Shown: one piece after another, positions 45,430 through 56,639 of the stretch
Layout: every line of letters starts with the position of its first letter
Numbering within the stretch: the first letter of the stretch is position 1
NCBI GenBank assembly: GCA_016800925.1
Contig: JABCPU010000144.1
Coordinates: forward strand, 1 to 64,000
Source of the DNA: Suillus spraguei
Lineage: Eukaryota; Basidiomycota; Agaricomycetes; Boletales; Suillaceae
Direction of reading: 5' to 3'
Length of the DNA: 64,000 nt
Position numbers and translations under genes: made by a program
Notes under the pieces: generated by a model
The model's database searches: none
What the model was told of the DNA's origin: nothing
The model's input: only the letters and a program-made list of their open reading frames with translations

Positions 45430-47309
45430 TAGCATGGATGATGAAATCGAAGACACCCTGATCCCTATGAAGGAAATCTATTATGAGTCTTCATCAGTCA
45501 CATTTGTTTTTGCATTTGTTAATTTAACACCATCTACAGGCCCCCATGATTGGAGATTGGCAGGAACTTGTCCACCCATTGGGCGGTACATATTACTATA
45601 ACAACATAAAGGTGAGCTCTTGTAATATAAATGATATAATCACTCAATGGATGTTTAGAATGCTTACACTTCGATGAACATCGGTCATTACCAAAATCTA
45701 CAGAGGCTCAATGATTTCATTGATCCACCGCAAAAGAAGATGAGTGGGTGCTGGTAGTGTACCCGACCATTTTCATGGGAGAGGAGAGATTCCAATACTA
45801 CTACATCATCCCAGACCACCAGATCATCACTTGGTTAGAGGATATGGATGGTCACATCCTTTTCGGAGAATGTGTCAACCCAAGTAAAAGGCGTCATAAG
45901 AGTATGTTGTATTCATATCACCTTTTCATTCGCTCATTATGCAGGACTCGAACTGGAGGCCCAATATTGGTGAGTGATTGACCTACGATGTCATTTTGAT
46001 TAAAATGACTCATTGGATGGTTGCTCACCAATTCACAGGAAACATCTTGAATTCTTTCTGCACAATTCTTGAATGGACACCTCACAAGTGAGACACATAA
46101 GAAGAGAAATTGGCTGCTATCTTGGAGGCAAGCCCCATAGTATGTAGCCATAATCAGAAAAACTGATCCATGAACAGAAGCCACAACTTTGAGTCAATCC
46201 ACCACCACCTCGATGTTCTGGACACTAGACCAGATGAATCAAGTTGTCGCTCAACTGGCCAGTATCAGTATGTATGTCTACATTGTCCAACTAGCATGTT
46301 TATTAATGACAAGCAGAAGACCTAGCAAAAAATAGATCTATCGAGGAGACCGATATTGTATTCTGTTGTGCATGTGCCCATGAAAATCAGATGGTCCAAA
46401 TGCTGATCTCTTAACAGGTAGAATCTTGTACATACTATGTATGTTGCTATTTCACAAACATAAGGCATCATTAATTTGTCAATGCATATAGGCCATTACC
46501 AATATCTACATCGCCATAACCAACCTGAGGCTCGCCTGATTCGAACACATGTTGTGAGAGAGAGGCGTCGAAAGAATAAACTTTTTTCATTCATTGGAAA
46601 TGCTATAGCTATGGTGTTGTGCGTGCCAGTCACCATTGAGCGCATCCAGACCACTTCTGTTGATGGAATTGTGAATGGTGTGGAAGTTCGACAATTTATC
46701 AACGACTTCAGCAGCCAAGCTAAAAGTCAAATAACCCTGGTATGTTTTGCCATTATCTTAAACAAGTACACCACTCCCTTACTCTGTTCCACACAGGCAG
46801 GCGTCTCAATGGCCCTGGACGTCGCCATCCTTGCTGTTCCAGGTTTAGGGACATCAGAAATCACACAGATACTGTGCTCCTGTTCCTTGGTTTTAGGTGT
46901 CGGCTGTATTTTTGTGGGAAATATGGTGCAACACTTTTGCGAGAGAATGGGATCCCTAGATTTTGCAGTTGGATTCACTCCACATTTCTGCAGTCCGACT
47001 CTGACATTATTAACCAGGCATATTACCTTCATAAAAAGAGAACGGTGCTTGTCATCATTACAACTATACCCACTTTTTTTGCATACTGAGGTAATTCACC
47101 TTCCAGCCATCATGTTACATCGCTCATAGACTGGTTAGTGTGATCGGGTCCATCTTTGGATTTCTTTCAGGTGTTATTACGGACTTTAGCCCATCCACTC
47201 CTGTAATCATTGCATGCATTGTTACTCTTTGCATCGTGGCATGTCTCTTACTTGTGTTGGTGATTGCTAGCTATGGTCCAGGTCTGGCTCGGATGCGGCC
47301 GCAGTGATG
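45430..47309 (+). pseudogene. Membrane protein with N-terminal WW-like domain (Agaricomycete family)
   Basis: Exons in order: DDEIEDTLIPMKEIYY; GDWQELVHPLGGTYYYNN...AYTSMNI, a WW-like domain with the second Trp replaced; DEWVLVVYPTIFMGEERF, then YYYIIPDHQIITWLEDMDG; LELEAQYWKHLEFF; QVRHIRREIGCYLG; SMFWTLDQMNQVVAQLASIS; RERRRKNKLFSFIGNAIAMV; intron 46740-46796 (57 bp); AGVSMALDVAILAVPGLG; LGVGCIFVGNMVQHF...SLDFA; a roughly 51-bp intron; AYYLHKKRTVLVIITTIPTFF; and a last hydrophobic exon ending GLARMRPQ. Three or four hydrophobic segments in the C-terminal half indicate a membrane anchor. A one-base shift near 45740 and stops in 46070-46140 suggest decay. Function unknown. Confidence 0.6.
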
Positions 47310-47871
47310 CCTGTCCTAAAATTCCAACGGATGCATCTAAGAGTTGCATGGATTTGGGATTAATGCGCTGGGGGTACATATACTCATTATGTCTTGCTTG
47401 TTACTTGTATATGTGGTTCAAATAAACGCAAGCTTTCACAGTCTTTAGATGACTAGGGGTGTTGATGAGATAGGATATCATACAGTCATGAGACTTATTC
47501 AATTATTTAATAGCTGCTGCCCTCCTGGACTTCCATCATCAATTTATCATTACCAAAACCAACGCTAATGAATGCATTGACAAATGTGCCCGCAAGGTTG
47601 GCACGAAGCCATTTACAATGCTTCTCTCGATACACTAGATTAGTTTGCGCGTGATTTAATCAAAGAGCAACTCCTTGGAGATTACCTTCGGATATTCAAT
47701 AATTCAGACTGAACAGATATGCTATCCGCATACCCAATCGTGTATGTGTTGATGACTACAGCAATCATTCCACAACAATTCCAACTCGAGGCCGTTCTTG
47801 CAACACTCTACAGTCAAGATAATGCAATAGCTGCATGCACAGTGAAAAAACATACTGTTTACTTCGATGCT
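47310..47871. other. Intergenic; contains R1 copy c fragment (47512-47610, minus strand)
   Basis: Read on the minus strand, 47610-47512 encodes ANLAGTFVNAFISVGFGN, matching R1 copy a (31403-31495), then GSSY. The rest has no recognisable coding sequence. Confidence 0.4.
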
Positions 47872-48228
47872 CTACTGGTCTAGAGAAATAGTGTAAAGAG
47901 TGTTGTGAACAAAACACTGAAATGTGAACACCGAGAAGCAAGGTGTGTGAGGATGACGGTCCTTGAGAACAGATTTGATACGGACGTATGGTGAGAGTCC
48001 GAGAGAAGTTGGAACAGCCTCAGAGATGGCATGGTGCTGTGATATCAATGAAGCAAGAGTATCACTATCCAGGATGATGATCGAATATTCTCGCATGATG
48101 TTGCAGGCAGTGATGGACCGAAGACAGCAATAGCAAAAACAAGTTACATTGATGACGAAAGGTTCGTCAAACGATGGTGCCTGGCAGTTAACACACTCAA
48201 ATGTTCCGTCGTCGAAGTTGATGGCATA
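47872..48228 (-). pseudogene. Unknown protein relic interrupted by a Tc1 element
   Basis: The minus-strand ORF encodes YAINFDDGTFECVNCQAP, VTCFCYCCLRSI (several Cys pairs) and a C-terminal FQCFVHNTL. The frame continues on the other side of the Tc1 element (49930-49846) as CKDSEVAP, giving CKDSEVAP-YAINFDDG across one TA. The cysteines could bind metal; no family is recognised. Confidence 0.45.
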
Positions 48229-49843
48229 CAGTGGCTCAAAAAACTGTCCGCATGTTTTGGCATTTTTCACTATCTATAATATTGTGTGAGAACAAACAAA
48301 TGCCTCAAAAACATGCTTATACCACATTGTAGTATGGCTTCAGGGCTTTCATTTGAGCCCTACACCGTGGGAATCGGTGGAGATATGGTGGAGATACAAG
48401 GCTCACAAAATGGTGACTCATGCGGACAGTTTTTTGACTCAAGTATTTTACAGTAATAACCAGGTATTCTAGTATTTTGTATGACCTCCCTTGGCTTTAA
48501 TTACTGCCTCTATCCTTCTAGGCATACTCTCAATTAATTTCTGGCAATCCTCAGCTGTGATCTTCCCCCATTCCACTGCTACTCTCTCCCAAAGCTCCCA
48601 TACTCCTTTAGGGGGGTTTTCATAGGCTTGAAGCTTTTTCTTGAGTGTTCCCCAGAGATGTTCAATGACATTGACATCAGGAGACTGTGCTGGCCAGTCA
48701 AGAACATTGATGTTATGTTCTTCAAACCATTCCCTAGCTCTTCTGGATGTGTGCTTGGGATCATTATCCTGTTGGAAAATGATATCTTCTTCATCAATCC
48801 CTGATTCTGCCAAGCTAGGCAGCAAGTGGTCATTTAAAATGTCCACATACTGCTCAGCATTCATCTTCCCCTCAACCTCAGCAAGCATTCCCACACCATT
48901 CCATCCCATACAGCCCATACCATTAAAGAACCTCCTCCAAACTTGACAGTCCCATTAACCTCTCTGTCTGTTAGGCCATCTCCCTTTTTTTTCCATACAT
49001 ACACCTTCCCATCTGACCCAATCCTATTGATTTTGGTCTCATCTGACCATATAACACGCTTCCAGTCCTCTACAGTCCAGTGTTGATGAGCTAAGGCAAA
49101 GGCTAGTCTTCTCTGCCTATGTTTGATGGAGAGAAGAGGCTTTTCTTCTTTGTTACTGCCTTGACATGAGCTGCCTTGAGAACATTCCTCACAGTTTGTG
49201 AAGAGACAGGGGTAGTGATGGTGGAATTGATATAATGGGTGGCTTGGACAGCATTATCAGCCTTTCCTGTAGTGATATGTTGGATAATAGCCCTTTTGTC
49301 AGTAGAGGTAAGCTTGGATGGACGTCCTCCACAAGAGTTTTCCTTGTCTGGGTGGCTTTCTTTGATGAACTTGGCCACAGTGGACTTGCATACTCCAGTT
49401 CTAGAGGAAATTTGGTGAGCAGAGAGGCCAGCATAAGACAGAGAGAGGATATTATCTCTTTGAGCAGAGGAGATGGCTTTCATGGTGATTATGACTATGA
49501 TACATGAGATATTCTGGTTTATATAGTTAGATATAGTCACAAAATAACATAATGACACCACTTTATAATTTATATAATAGTGGCATGATTTTTATGGTGT
49601 CATAAATAATGATTTATATAGTTTTAATATACACTCAAAAAACTGTCCACATGAGTCATCATTTTATAAGCCTTATATCTCCACCATATCTCCGCCGATT
49701 CCCACGGTGTAGGGCTCAAATAAAAGCCCTGAAGCCATACTACAATGTGGTATAAGTATGTCCTTGAGGAATTTGTTCATTCTCACACAATATCATAGAT
49801 AGTGAAAAATGTCAAAACATGTGGACAGTTTTTTGAGCCACTG
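48229..49843 (-). mobile_element. Tc1/mariner transposon, near-complete (1615 bp)
   Basis: Terminal inverted repeats of about 212 bp (48229-48441 and 49632-49843) begin CAGTGGCTCAAAAAACTGTCC and are flanked by TA dinucleotides (48227-48228, 49844-49845), the usual Tc1 target duplication. Each repeat carries the CTCAAAAAACTGTCC word at both its outer and, inverted, its inner end. It holds one transposase gene with two frameshifts. Confidence 0.9.
48469..49483 (-). pseudogene. Tc1-type DD34E transposase with two frameshifts
   Basis: Start at MKAISSAQRDNI (49483). A paired helix-turn-helix follows: ISSRTGVCKSTVAKFIKES, CGGRPSKLT (GRPR-like box) and VSSQTVRNVLKAAH. After a frame change near 49140, HWTVEDWKRVIWSDETKI supplies the first Asp; after another near 48920, FQQDNDPKHTS supplies the second and VNVIEHLWG the Glu. 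There are 34 residues between the last two, so the DD34E triad is intact. It ends GGHTKY-stop. Length about 340 residues is normal for Tc1. Two single-base losses are the only visible defects, so the insertion is fairly young. Confidence 0.85.
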
Positions 49844-49845
49844 TA

Positions 49846-51969
49846 TAAGGAGCAACTTCCGAGTCTTTGCAAGGGCTGAGCAAAAAGCTCACGTGGTTTT
49901 GTCATGCCCTTATGTGTCATGTTACTGTGAGAATACGCTCCACCTAGTGTGTTATGATGTAAGCTGATTGTTTACAATTATTTGGTTTTATTGATTGTCA
50001 TCTTGATCAACCACTTAATTAGTGACTTACGACTGCTATAAACGGAACAATTATGGTAAGAAATTTGATTATCCTTCAAACGCATCTATCTATATTTAAA
50101 TGTCAGACAAAAGACACATGTCGCATTCTGAATATGCCTTATGTCGGCATTAATGTTGACAATATTGTAAGCTTATCCTTATCTCACGTAATTCTCATTC
50201 ATAATGAAACACCCATTTCACAGACACAACTTCAATACCTGGCAGCAAAGGTGGTGATGTGTTCAGTACTCATCACCACACAGTTCCTGATTTACGGACT
50301 TGAGGACACCAATCCCCCAACACCATGCCTGATGAGGCGGTTGATGCGCAACTGTGCATGCAGTTGCGCTTATCTGACACAGCGCCTAAGATCGGCTTTG
50401 TGCAGGGTAAGTCATTGTTTTAACCAGACGGATGAATCTTATGCTGATAATTGTCAACCACAGCCAACCAGACCTCAACCACAACCAATCATGCCCTGAT
50501 CACAATGCCGAGCACATTACCACACATGCATATGCTTCACCATGACTATTTACAGTTACATATATCACTAGTTCATAGATACAATGACTGACCCACAACA
50601 GTTATGTGAAGGAGCCTCTGATGATCAATGAAGATCATCAGCATTGCGCAGGGTAAGACATTGTACTATTGAGAAAAAACTCTAAGCTAACAAAGTGCGT
50701 AGGGATGGATATTTGATATGAGCTCAGACTGATACCAACACCAATCCCATCTCCGATCATATCATCACAAAATACGCTAATAATGGATACATTGCCATCA
50801 ATGTGTCCCATCAGGATATACACAGTCAATACGCGCTGCAATTGTAAGAGTGTTGCATACAACTCACTACCTTAGTGACAATTCTAAATATTCCATGCTC
50901 TAGGGACACCTGCATTGATCTCCAAACATGTCAGAAGCTAGCTAGTATGTCTGATGAAGCAACCACCTTGCACACATTTCTGATCTCCAAATGCAGATAT
51001 GGCACATTTGATACACCTCGCTTGTGACACTGGCGGTGCAATAGGATGATGGAATAAATGCCATTTTGACGATGATCTATGTTGTCGCAACACTGTGGAC
51101 CTGAACCTTGGGCAGTTTTCCATGAGGGCTTGGCAATGCTTCCCATAAGCACCTCTATAAGGGAACGGGTAGTCTCCTTGGATCAGATGCGCAATATCAA
51201 TGTCCTTTTAATGACCCTGCCCTGAGGTCACGAGGGTGTTGGGAAATTTAATTTGTATATTGTACTGAGTTAAGTCAAATATCATAACGAAGATGGAGAC
51301 TAACAGCAAGATGCGGACTAGGTCGATACTACAGATTTTATATGAAAATAACAAATATGGACAACAGGAAAGTTCAGTCCTCCCCCTGTCACACGATCCT
51401 CATCAGGCTGATCAAGCACATGCAGCCCGACTCGTTCACTCTGGCGCCGAGGGTGGATGGCGATCATTGGACCTCCTTTTTTCTCCCAAGGAAGCACTTT
51501 CTATGCTCTGACAGTCTCCACACCTGTCCCCCACATACGATCTGCCGATATCCATGACACCCACGCCAGCTAGGAAAATTCTGACCACTGGCTTGAGCTG
51601 CCTGGACGGAAGGGGGGAAAGATGGTCAGAGTGTATGTTCCGCACACGCAAGTATTGGGCTTGATCGAATGGTAGCTCAAGGACCTGTAGCAGTTCCAGC
51701 TGGGCCATATCAATGCGTCTGTGGACAGGGATGGTGAGGTACAAAACCTCCCGCTTATATTTTCTGTTAGGTGCTTATTTGATGACATCAAAAATGAATT
51801 GCTCATAGATCTTGGCAACATGCTGGACAACTCTGCACATCATCCTCTGTCTTGTTAAGGTCTCATTTGTCAGCCCCATTCAAGACATGCAAATCCACAT
51901 CCCTTCCTTCCAATGATACTGCTGGTTTGACAACGACACCTTGAATTTCAATATCTAAAACTTGTCGTT
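49846..51969. other. No gene recognised
   Basis: About 2.1 kb. Its left end continues the relic split by Tc1. A 148-codon + strand frame (50053-50499) includes PYVGINVDNIVSL and a Pro/Gln-rich end but no known domain. Minus-strand frames at 51436-51830 (LELLQVLELPFDQAQYLRV) may be a downstream part of the gene to the right. Confidence 0.3.
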
Positions 51970-53239
51970 TCAGATCTCAGATATCATCCACATTTCTGGT
52001 GTTCCAGTTGTGATTGTGGGTACAGCAACACTCCAATCAAATGAGGCCTTGACGTCATTTGTGGACTTTTTGTGGTAAATATAAGCCATGGACTCTGAGT
52101 CAAATGTCCTCTGTAGCGGCAGTCGTAAAAAAGTGGTATGTCCTGTATTCATGACACTGTCACAGATGAAGTATGTGCCCCTGTTATATAGGATGGGTAT
52201 GGTAGGGGCATCTTCGTCGTCTGCTTTGAGGTCTTCTAGCACTTGCTGGCAACAATTCTTCTCCCACCTGAAACCCTCCACAGGATGAGTGAAACATGCA
52301 TTCATCATGTGAAGACATACTGCTTCCAGACCCAGCATAGGGTTCAGAGCACTCACACTTGGATTGGCTTTGGCCAAGTTTTTGAGCACCAGACGTATTG
52401 CAGCCAGGCGATAATAGATGAAAAGCCTGTAACCCCATGTCAGCTCACAACAGAATATCGATGCAGGTGCATTCTTACCACCATACACGTCTATTGATGG
52501 CGACCACAGAGCGCTCAATCAGTCCACAGGGGAGAGTTCCCAAAATGTCCTGAGCCTTGTCCACTGGAATCCAATTCTACAAGCAGGTGCAGCCATCATG
52601 TCCTTCCACATCTTCTTCGCCAGCGCATTCATAAAATACTTGGCTTGTAACATCCAGATAATCCACTATCTTCTGTTCAGTCTTCTTTTGCAAAAGCTCT
52701 TTGGGTTGTCGGCGGTGGAATACCCCCAGATTGAGCTGGTACGTCACATTCCTCTCAGCGCAATAAGCCTGCATGTATGTTATTCCATCACCATTTGTGA
52801 AATTGGTTGTAGTTGCGCGGAAGCCAGCTAACTCTTGTATTTGAAGGGTGCAGTCAAGGTGGAACTTTTTCTTATTCCTGGTAAGGGCAGCGACTTTTCG
52901 AGGGCATGCAATGGGCATGAGGTCCTGGTGACAAGACTTGTGCCATGTGACAACATGTCCCTCAACTCCGATGGTCAAAGCGACATTGACCAACCACTCC
53001 CGATCCCTCAACGTAGGACTCTGCTCCTGAAGTTTGGCTAACAATGTTGCAGCAACCTCTTCCAATCTATTCCAAGGGACATCTAGGGTGTCAAACGCGA
53101 GCCCTCTGGTGCGAGTCTTTGACTGCATGTATGCGGCAGTATATGATGTTGGCACCCAATCAGCGAATTTCAGCAGAACCTCTGCTAGTGTGGGGTGGAG
53201 GCAATGATCGTAGATGAGGGCCAAGTCCTTTTGAGACAT
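51970..53239 (-). CDS. Uncharacterised protein, two long collinear ORFs
   Basis: The first ORF (53239-52577, 220 residues) begins MSQKDLALIYDHCLHPTLAEV. It has RGLAFDTLDVPWNRLEEVAA, WLVNVALTIGVEGHVVTWHK and an acidic end EEDVEGHDGCTC. The second (52518-51970, 182 residues) continues on the same strand with FCCELTWGYRLFIYYRLAAI, PMLGLEAVCLHMMNAC and a cysteine-containing C-terminus. About 58 bp between them lack an open frame and probably hide an intron or a small lesion; DKAQDILGTLPCGLIERSVV is readable there in other frames. This is one of the longest undamaged coding stretches in the window. I do not recognise the family and see no catalytic motif. A tandem repeat lies just upstream. Confidence 0.5.
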
Positions 53240-53274
53240 TGAAGCTACACTGTCTGCATTGTAGAGCCGGAGAA

Positions 53275-53780
53275 ATCAGGTACATTTGAAATTAAAAGAT
53301 CATTCAAGACTTTCCTATGGAGTTTTTTTTGGCACTGGTTAAAAGAACTAGAATAGTATTACATTTCATCACAAATTTATATTATGTTATCATTGCAGCA
53401 GGCAAGGCTCAGCAGCACACTCCCCTCATACCTCCTGGATGCTCTAGTTTTTTGTCCAGTACATGTGAAATTAAAAGATCATTCAAGACTTTCCTACTAT
53501 AGAGGGTGCATTTGGCACCTGTTAAAAGAATTGGAACAGTATTACATTTCATAACAAATGAATATTATGTTGTCATTGCAGCAGGCAAGGTTCAGCACTG
53601 CACTCCCCTCAATCTCATGGATTGTTCTAGTTTTGCCTGATTTATGTTTTGATCCAAGATGTTATTCAAGACTTTTCTGTATGAATTAACCCTTGGGACC
53701 AGTTAGCAAACCTACAATAGCATTAAACTCGACAACAAAGTTGAGGCATTAATGCCACCATTGTAGCAGGCTAGCACGAC
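53275..53780. repeat. Tandem repeat, about 180-bp unit, three copies
   Basis: ACATTTGAAATTAAAAGATC (53281), ACATGTGAAATTAAAAGATC (about 53460) and a diverged third start (about 53643) each lead to ATTCAAGACTTTcCT, a GGCACYNGTTAAAAGAA block, then ATTATGTTRTCATTGCAGCAGGCAAGG. The third copy is the most diverged. Confidence 0.75.
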
Positions 53781-54198
53781 CTTTTTGAATTGTTTTTTTA
53801 GAAAGAACAAAGAATGGAATACACCATAATAGTAGTGGCCACACAGCATGTGATACAATGAATGGAAAGGGTAAAGGGTCAGGCACAGAACCAAACAACA
53901 CAGCATGACATGGTGGACAGAAATTTGTGGAGCTCTGGACGCAATTCATGCTTTATATATGTAGATCACATGGTCCTCCAGCAGTCTAGGTTGATCTCTC
54001 TGATGTTGCATTTCTCAAAGTGTTCCACAGCCTCCTTGTTAGTAATGGCCAGGTCCAGTCCTGAACCATGGTCCAAACCCAAACTGTTTTGAACCTGACC
54101 AAAGTCTGGTTCAAGGTTCGGGAGATAGGGGGAACCAAACCATCAGTCCAGTCCACAGTTTGAGGACTTGCGGAATTCTCAAACCTATTCAAACCAAT

Positions 54199-54459
54199 TG
54201 TTGAGCAATAAGGTAAGCTATAAAATTTTCAATATGTAGCTTGACTAGACAACTGAAATTAGGGATGCTCAAAGTTGGGCGCACATGTTGCACACCACAC
54301 ACCACACATGCACACAACCCCCCTCACACACACACCCCTTCTCAAAATAGTAGTCTTAGATAAACATCAGACTTTGAACTAAACCTGTGCTGATGCCTTG
54401 CTTCTCGGATTCTTTGGCTATTCCCTTCTCCTCTCTCTCTGGTGTGTCAGACTTCAACA
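54199..54459 (-). repeat. 3' LTR of a Ty1/copia element, family F (261 bp)
   Basis: On the minus strand it starts TGTTGAAGTCTGACACACC directly after a GAGGGGGAG polypurine tract and ends GCTCAACA, with TGTTGA/TCAACA inverted ends. It lies just downstream of the copia RNase H frame. It contains a CACACA/CCCCC-rich stretch. No 5' LTR is seen. Confidence 0.75.
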
Positions 54460-56020
54460 CTCCCCCTCAAGCGCATGCCAGTCCCATATAGGTGTGCAGC
54501 TTCTAGAGTTAAGGGCGAGCAAGTGCCTTTGTGAAGGTGTCAGCGACATTATCATCCGTCGGACAGTAAAGGAGCTTGAAGGTGCCATTCTTGACATGCA
54601 AACACACAAAATGATATTGTAAGTTGATGTGCTTTGTTCTCAACTGGAATTTGCTGGTGGAAGCTAATGTGATAGCAGCTTGGTTGTTGCAGAAGATAGG
54701 TGTTGGGAGACTGGGAGGTTTGTAGAGTTCGTCTAGAAGTAACTGGAGGTAAAGTACCTCTCTCGCTACACTCATTAGTGCAATATACTCAGCTTCCGCT
54801 GTAGATAAGGCAATAAGTGGTTGCTTGCGGGCACTCCACAACACTGGACCTCCCTATGGGGTTGGGAAGCCCAGTAAGGCTTCGATGCTTGCATCTGTGG
54901 AGCCTAAAGTGAGTTCAAAGTCATCTGAACCCTTTAGATACCTTAATGTGAATTTAGCAGCCTCCCAATGGGGCCTGCCTGAATTCTGCATGAACTGAGA
55001 TAGGATGGCCACAGCAAAGGCAATATCAGGATGGGTGCTGGTAGAGGCATACATCAGGGATCCGATGGCCCTCTGATATGGTATGTCTCTCATTCCTTGG
55101 AGCTCAGTGACCATACCTGGGCGCTGGTCTACTGATAGCATTTGAGCAGGTTCCATTGGGGCTTGCGTGCTTTTAGCATCCCCCAAATAGAATCATTTGA
55201 GTAGCATGCCGACGTAGGCCTTTTGAGACTGTCAGGGTGCGTGCTTTTTGGTCCCATGTTACCTTCAAGCCTAAAAGCCAGTTCAGCTCCCCCAGGTCCA
55301 ATATTTCAAAGAATTCAAGGAGTTGAGACTTGAACTTGTGGATATAGGATGTGTGGTTGGCAGTGACAGCCATGTCATCAACTGAGACAGTGATGACAAT
55401 GTACTCCTTGGAGGTACATTTGAAATATACCACTAGGTCTACTCTTGACCTACTGAATCCTAGCTTCAGAAACACACCTGCCAACTCTTCTGCCCACTTG
55501 TATCTGGCTTGCTTTAGCCCAGGTAAGCTCCATTTCAGCTTTAAGACCTTTTCTCACTGAGTGTCTTTAAGATATCCTGGCAGCACTCTCATATGGATAT
55601 CCTCCTGGACATCTGCACAGAGGTAAGTGCTCTTGATATCTACCTGGTGGATCTCCCAGTTTTGCTGAGCAGCCATCATTAGGACAGCATGTATTGTGCT
55701 CATATTGGCCGTTGGTGCACAGGTCTCAAAGTAATCGATGCCATACTCCTGGCATTGGCCATTAGCAACTAAGTGGGCATGCAGTTTCAGTTTCTTGCCA
55801 TCAGTGCCACATTTTGTGGCAAGGACAAAGTGACATGGTATTATGTTCATGCCTTGAGGTGTGTCAATGACTTCCCAGGTGTACAACTTCTCCAGCTGAC
55901 TGATCTCATAATCTAGTGTGTCCTGCCACTCAGGTCCATCAGGACTGTTCAGTGCCTGCTGTAAAGTAGGTTCAGGTTGGGCAGCAGCCAGGGCTGAGCC
56001 CCTTCAGTGACAAACTCTGT
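54460..56020 (-). pseudogene. Ty1/copia pol: reverse transcriptase and RNase H, 3' part
   Basis: Minus-strand frames in order: PDGPEWQDTLDYEISQLEKL, TWEVIDTPQGMNIIPCHFVL, HQVDIKSTYLCADVQEDI (RT motif A region), VITVSVDDMAV (catalytic box, SVDD for YVDD), LGELNWLLGLKV, YQRAIGSLMYASTSTHPDI, then RNase H with LIALSTAEAEYIAL and TDDNVADTFTKAL. Four frames must be joined (breaks near 55520, 55180 and 54850). A TAG-type stop also separates the RNase H frame. Integrase and Gag are absent; the upstream end merges with the repeats at 56 kb. Clearly inactive. Confidence 0.85.
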
Positions 56021-56109
56021 ACTATATGGGTCACCCGACCCACATAATATCCCATCAAAGATGGGCCAGTGGACCATGGGCTGAGGTTATGTATATCCTT
56101 GATGTTGAT

Positions 56110-56475
56110 GGGTGGGCTGGGAGAATTTTATTTTCAGGAGAGACAGGTGGGCCGAGGGAAACATGATTTCTGATGTTGACAGACAGGCCAGGGGGATATC
56201 ATCACCGATGGAGATGGGTGGGCCCATCTGGGTAATATGTAGAGTAGGATATTATAGACAGCTGAGCTGAAGAGAGATGCAAGGCAAATATTATTGCATA
56301 CATGGGTGGGCCAAGGTAAGAAAATATTACATATATGGGTGGGCTGATGTGGGGTGTATTACATAGACAGGTGGGCCAATGTGGGGGAATTTTACATAGA
56401 CAGGTGGGCCAACATGGAGGTATATTGCATGTATGGGTGGACCGAGGTAAAATATATTACATATACAGGTGGGCC
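56110..56475. repeat. Minisatellite, about 40-45-bp unit
   Basis: Variants of TATTACATAGACAGGTGGGCCAATGTGGGG recur eight or nine times, with GGTGGGC as the most constant part. Confidence 0.75.
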
Positions 56476-56639
56476 TAGATATGTATCATAAAGACGTACA
56501 GCTAATGTAGCCACCAGAGAATCAAACACATAGGATACATGCACCCTATGAGTGCATATACCTACTATCGACCACCAAAATCTAAACCCCGAAGCACAAA
56601 AACCTGAATGCACCATGTCTGACATTCACCCATAATTGA

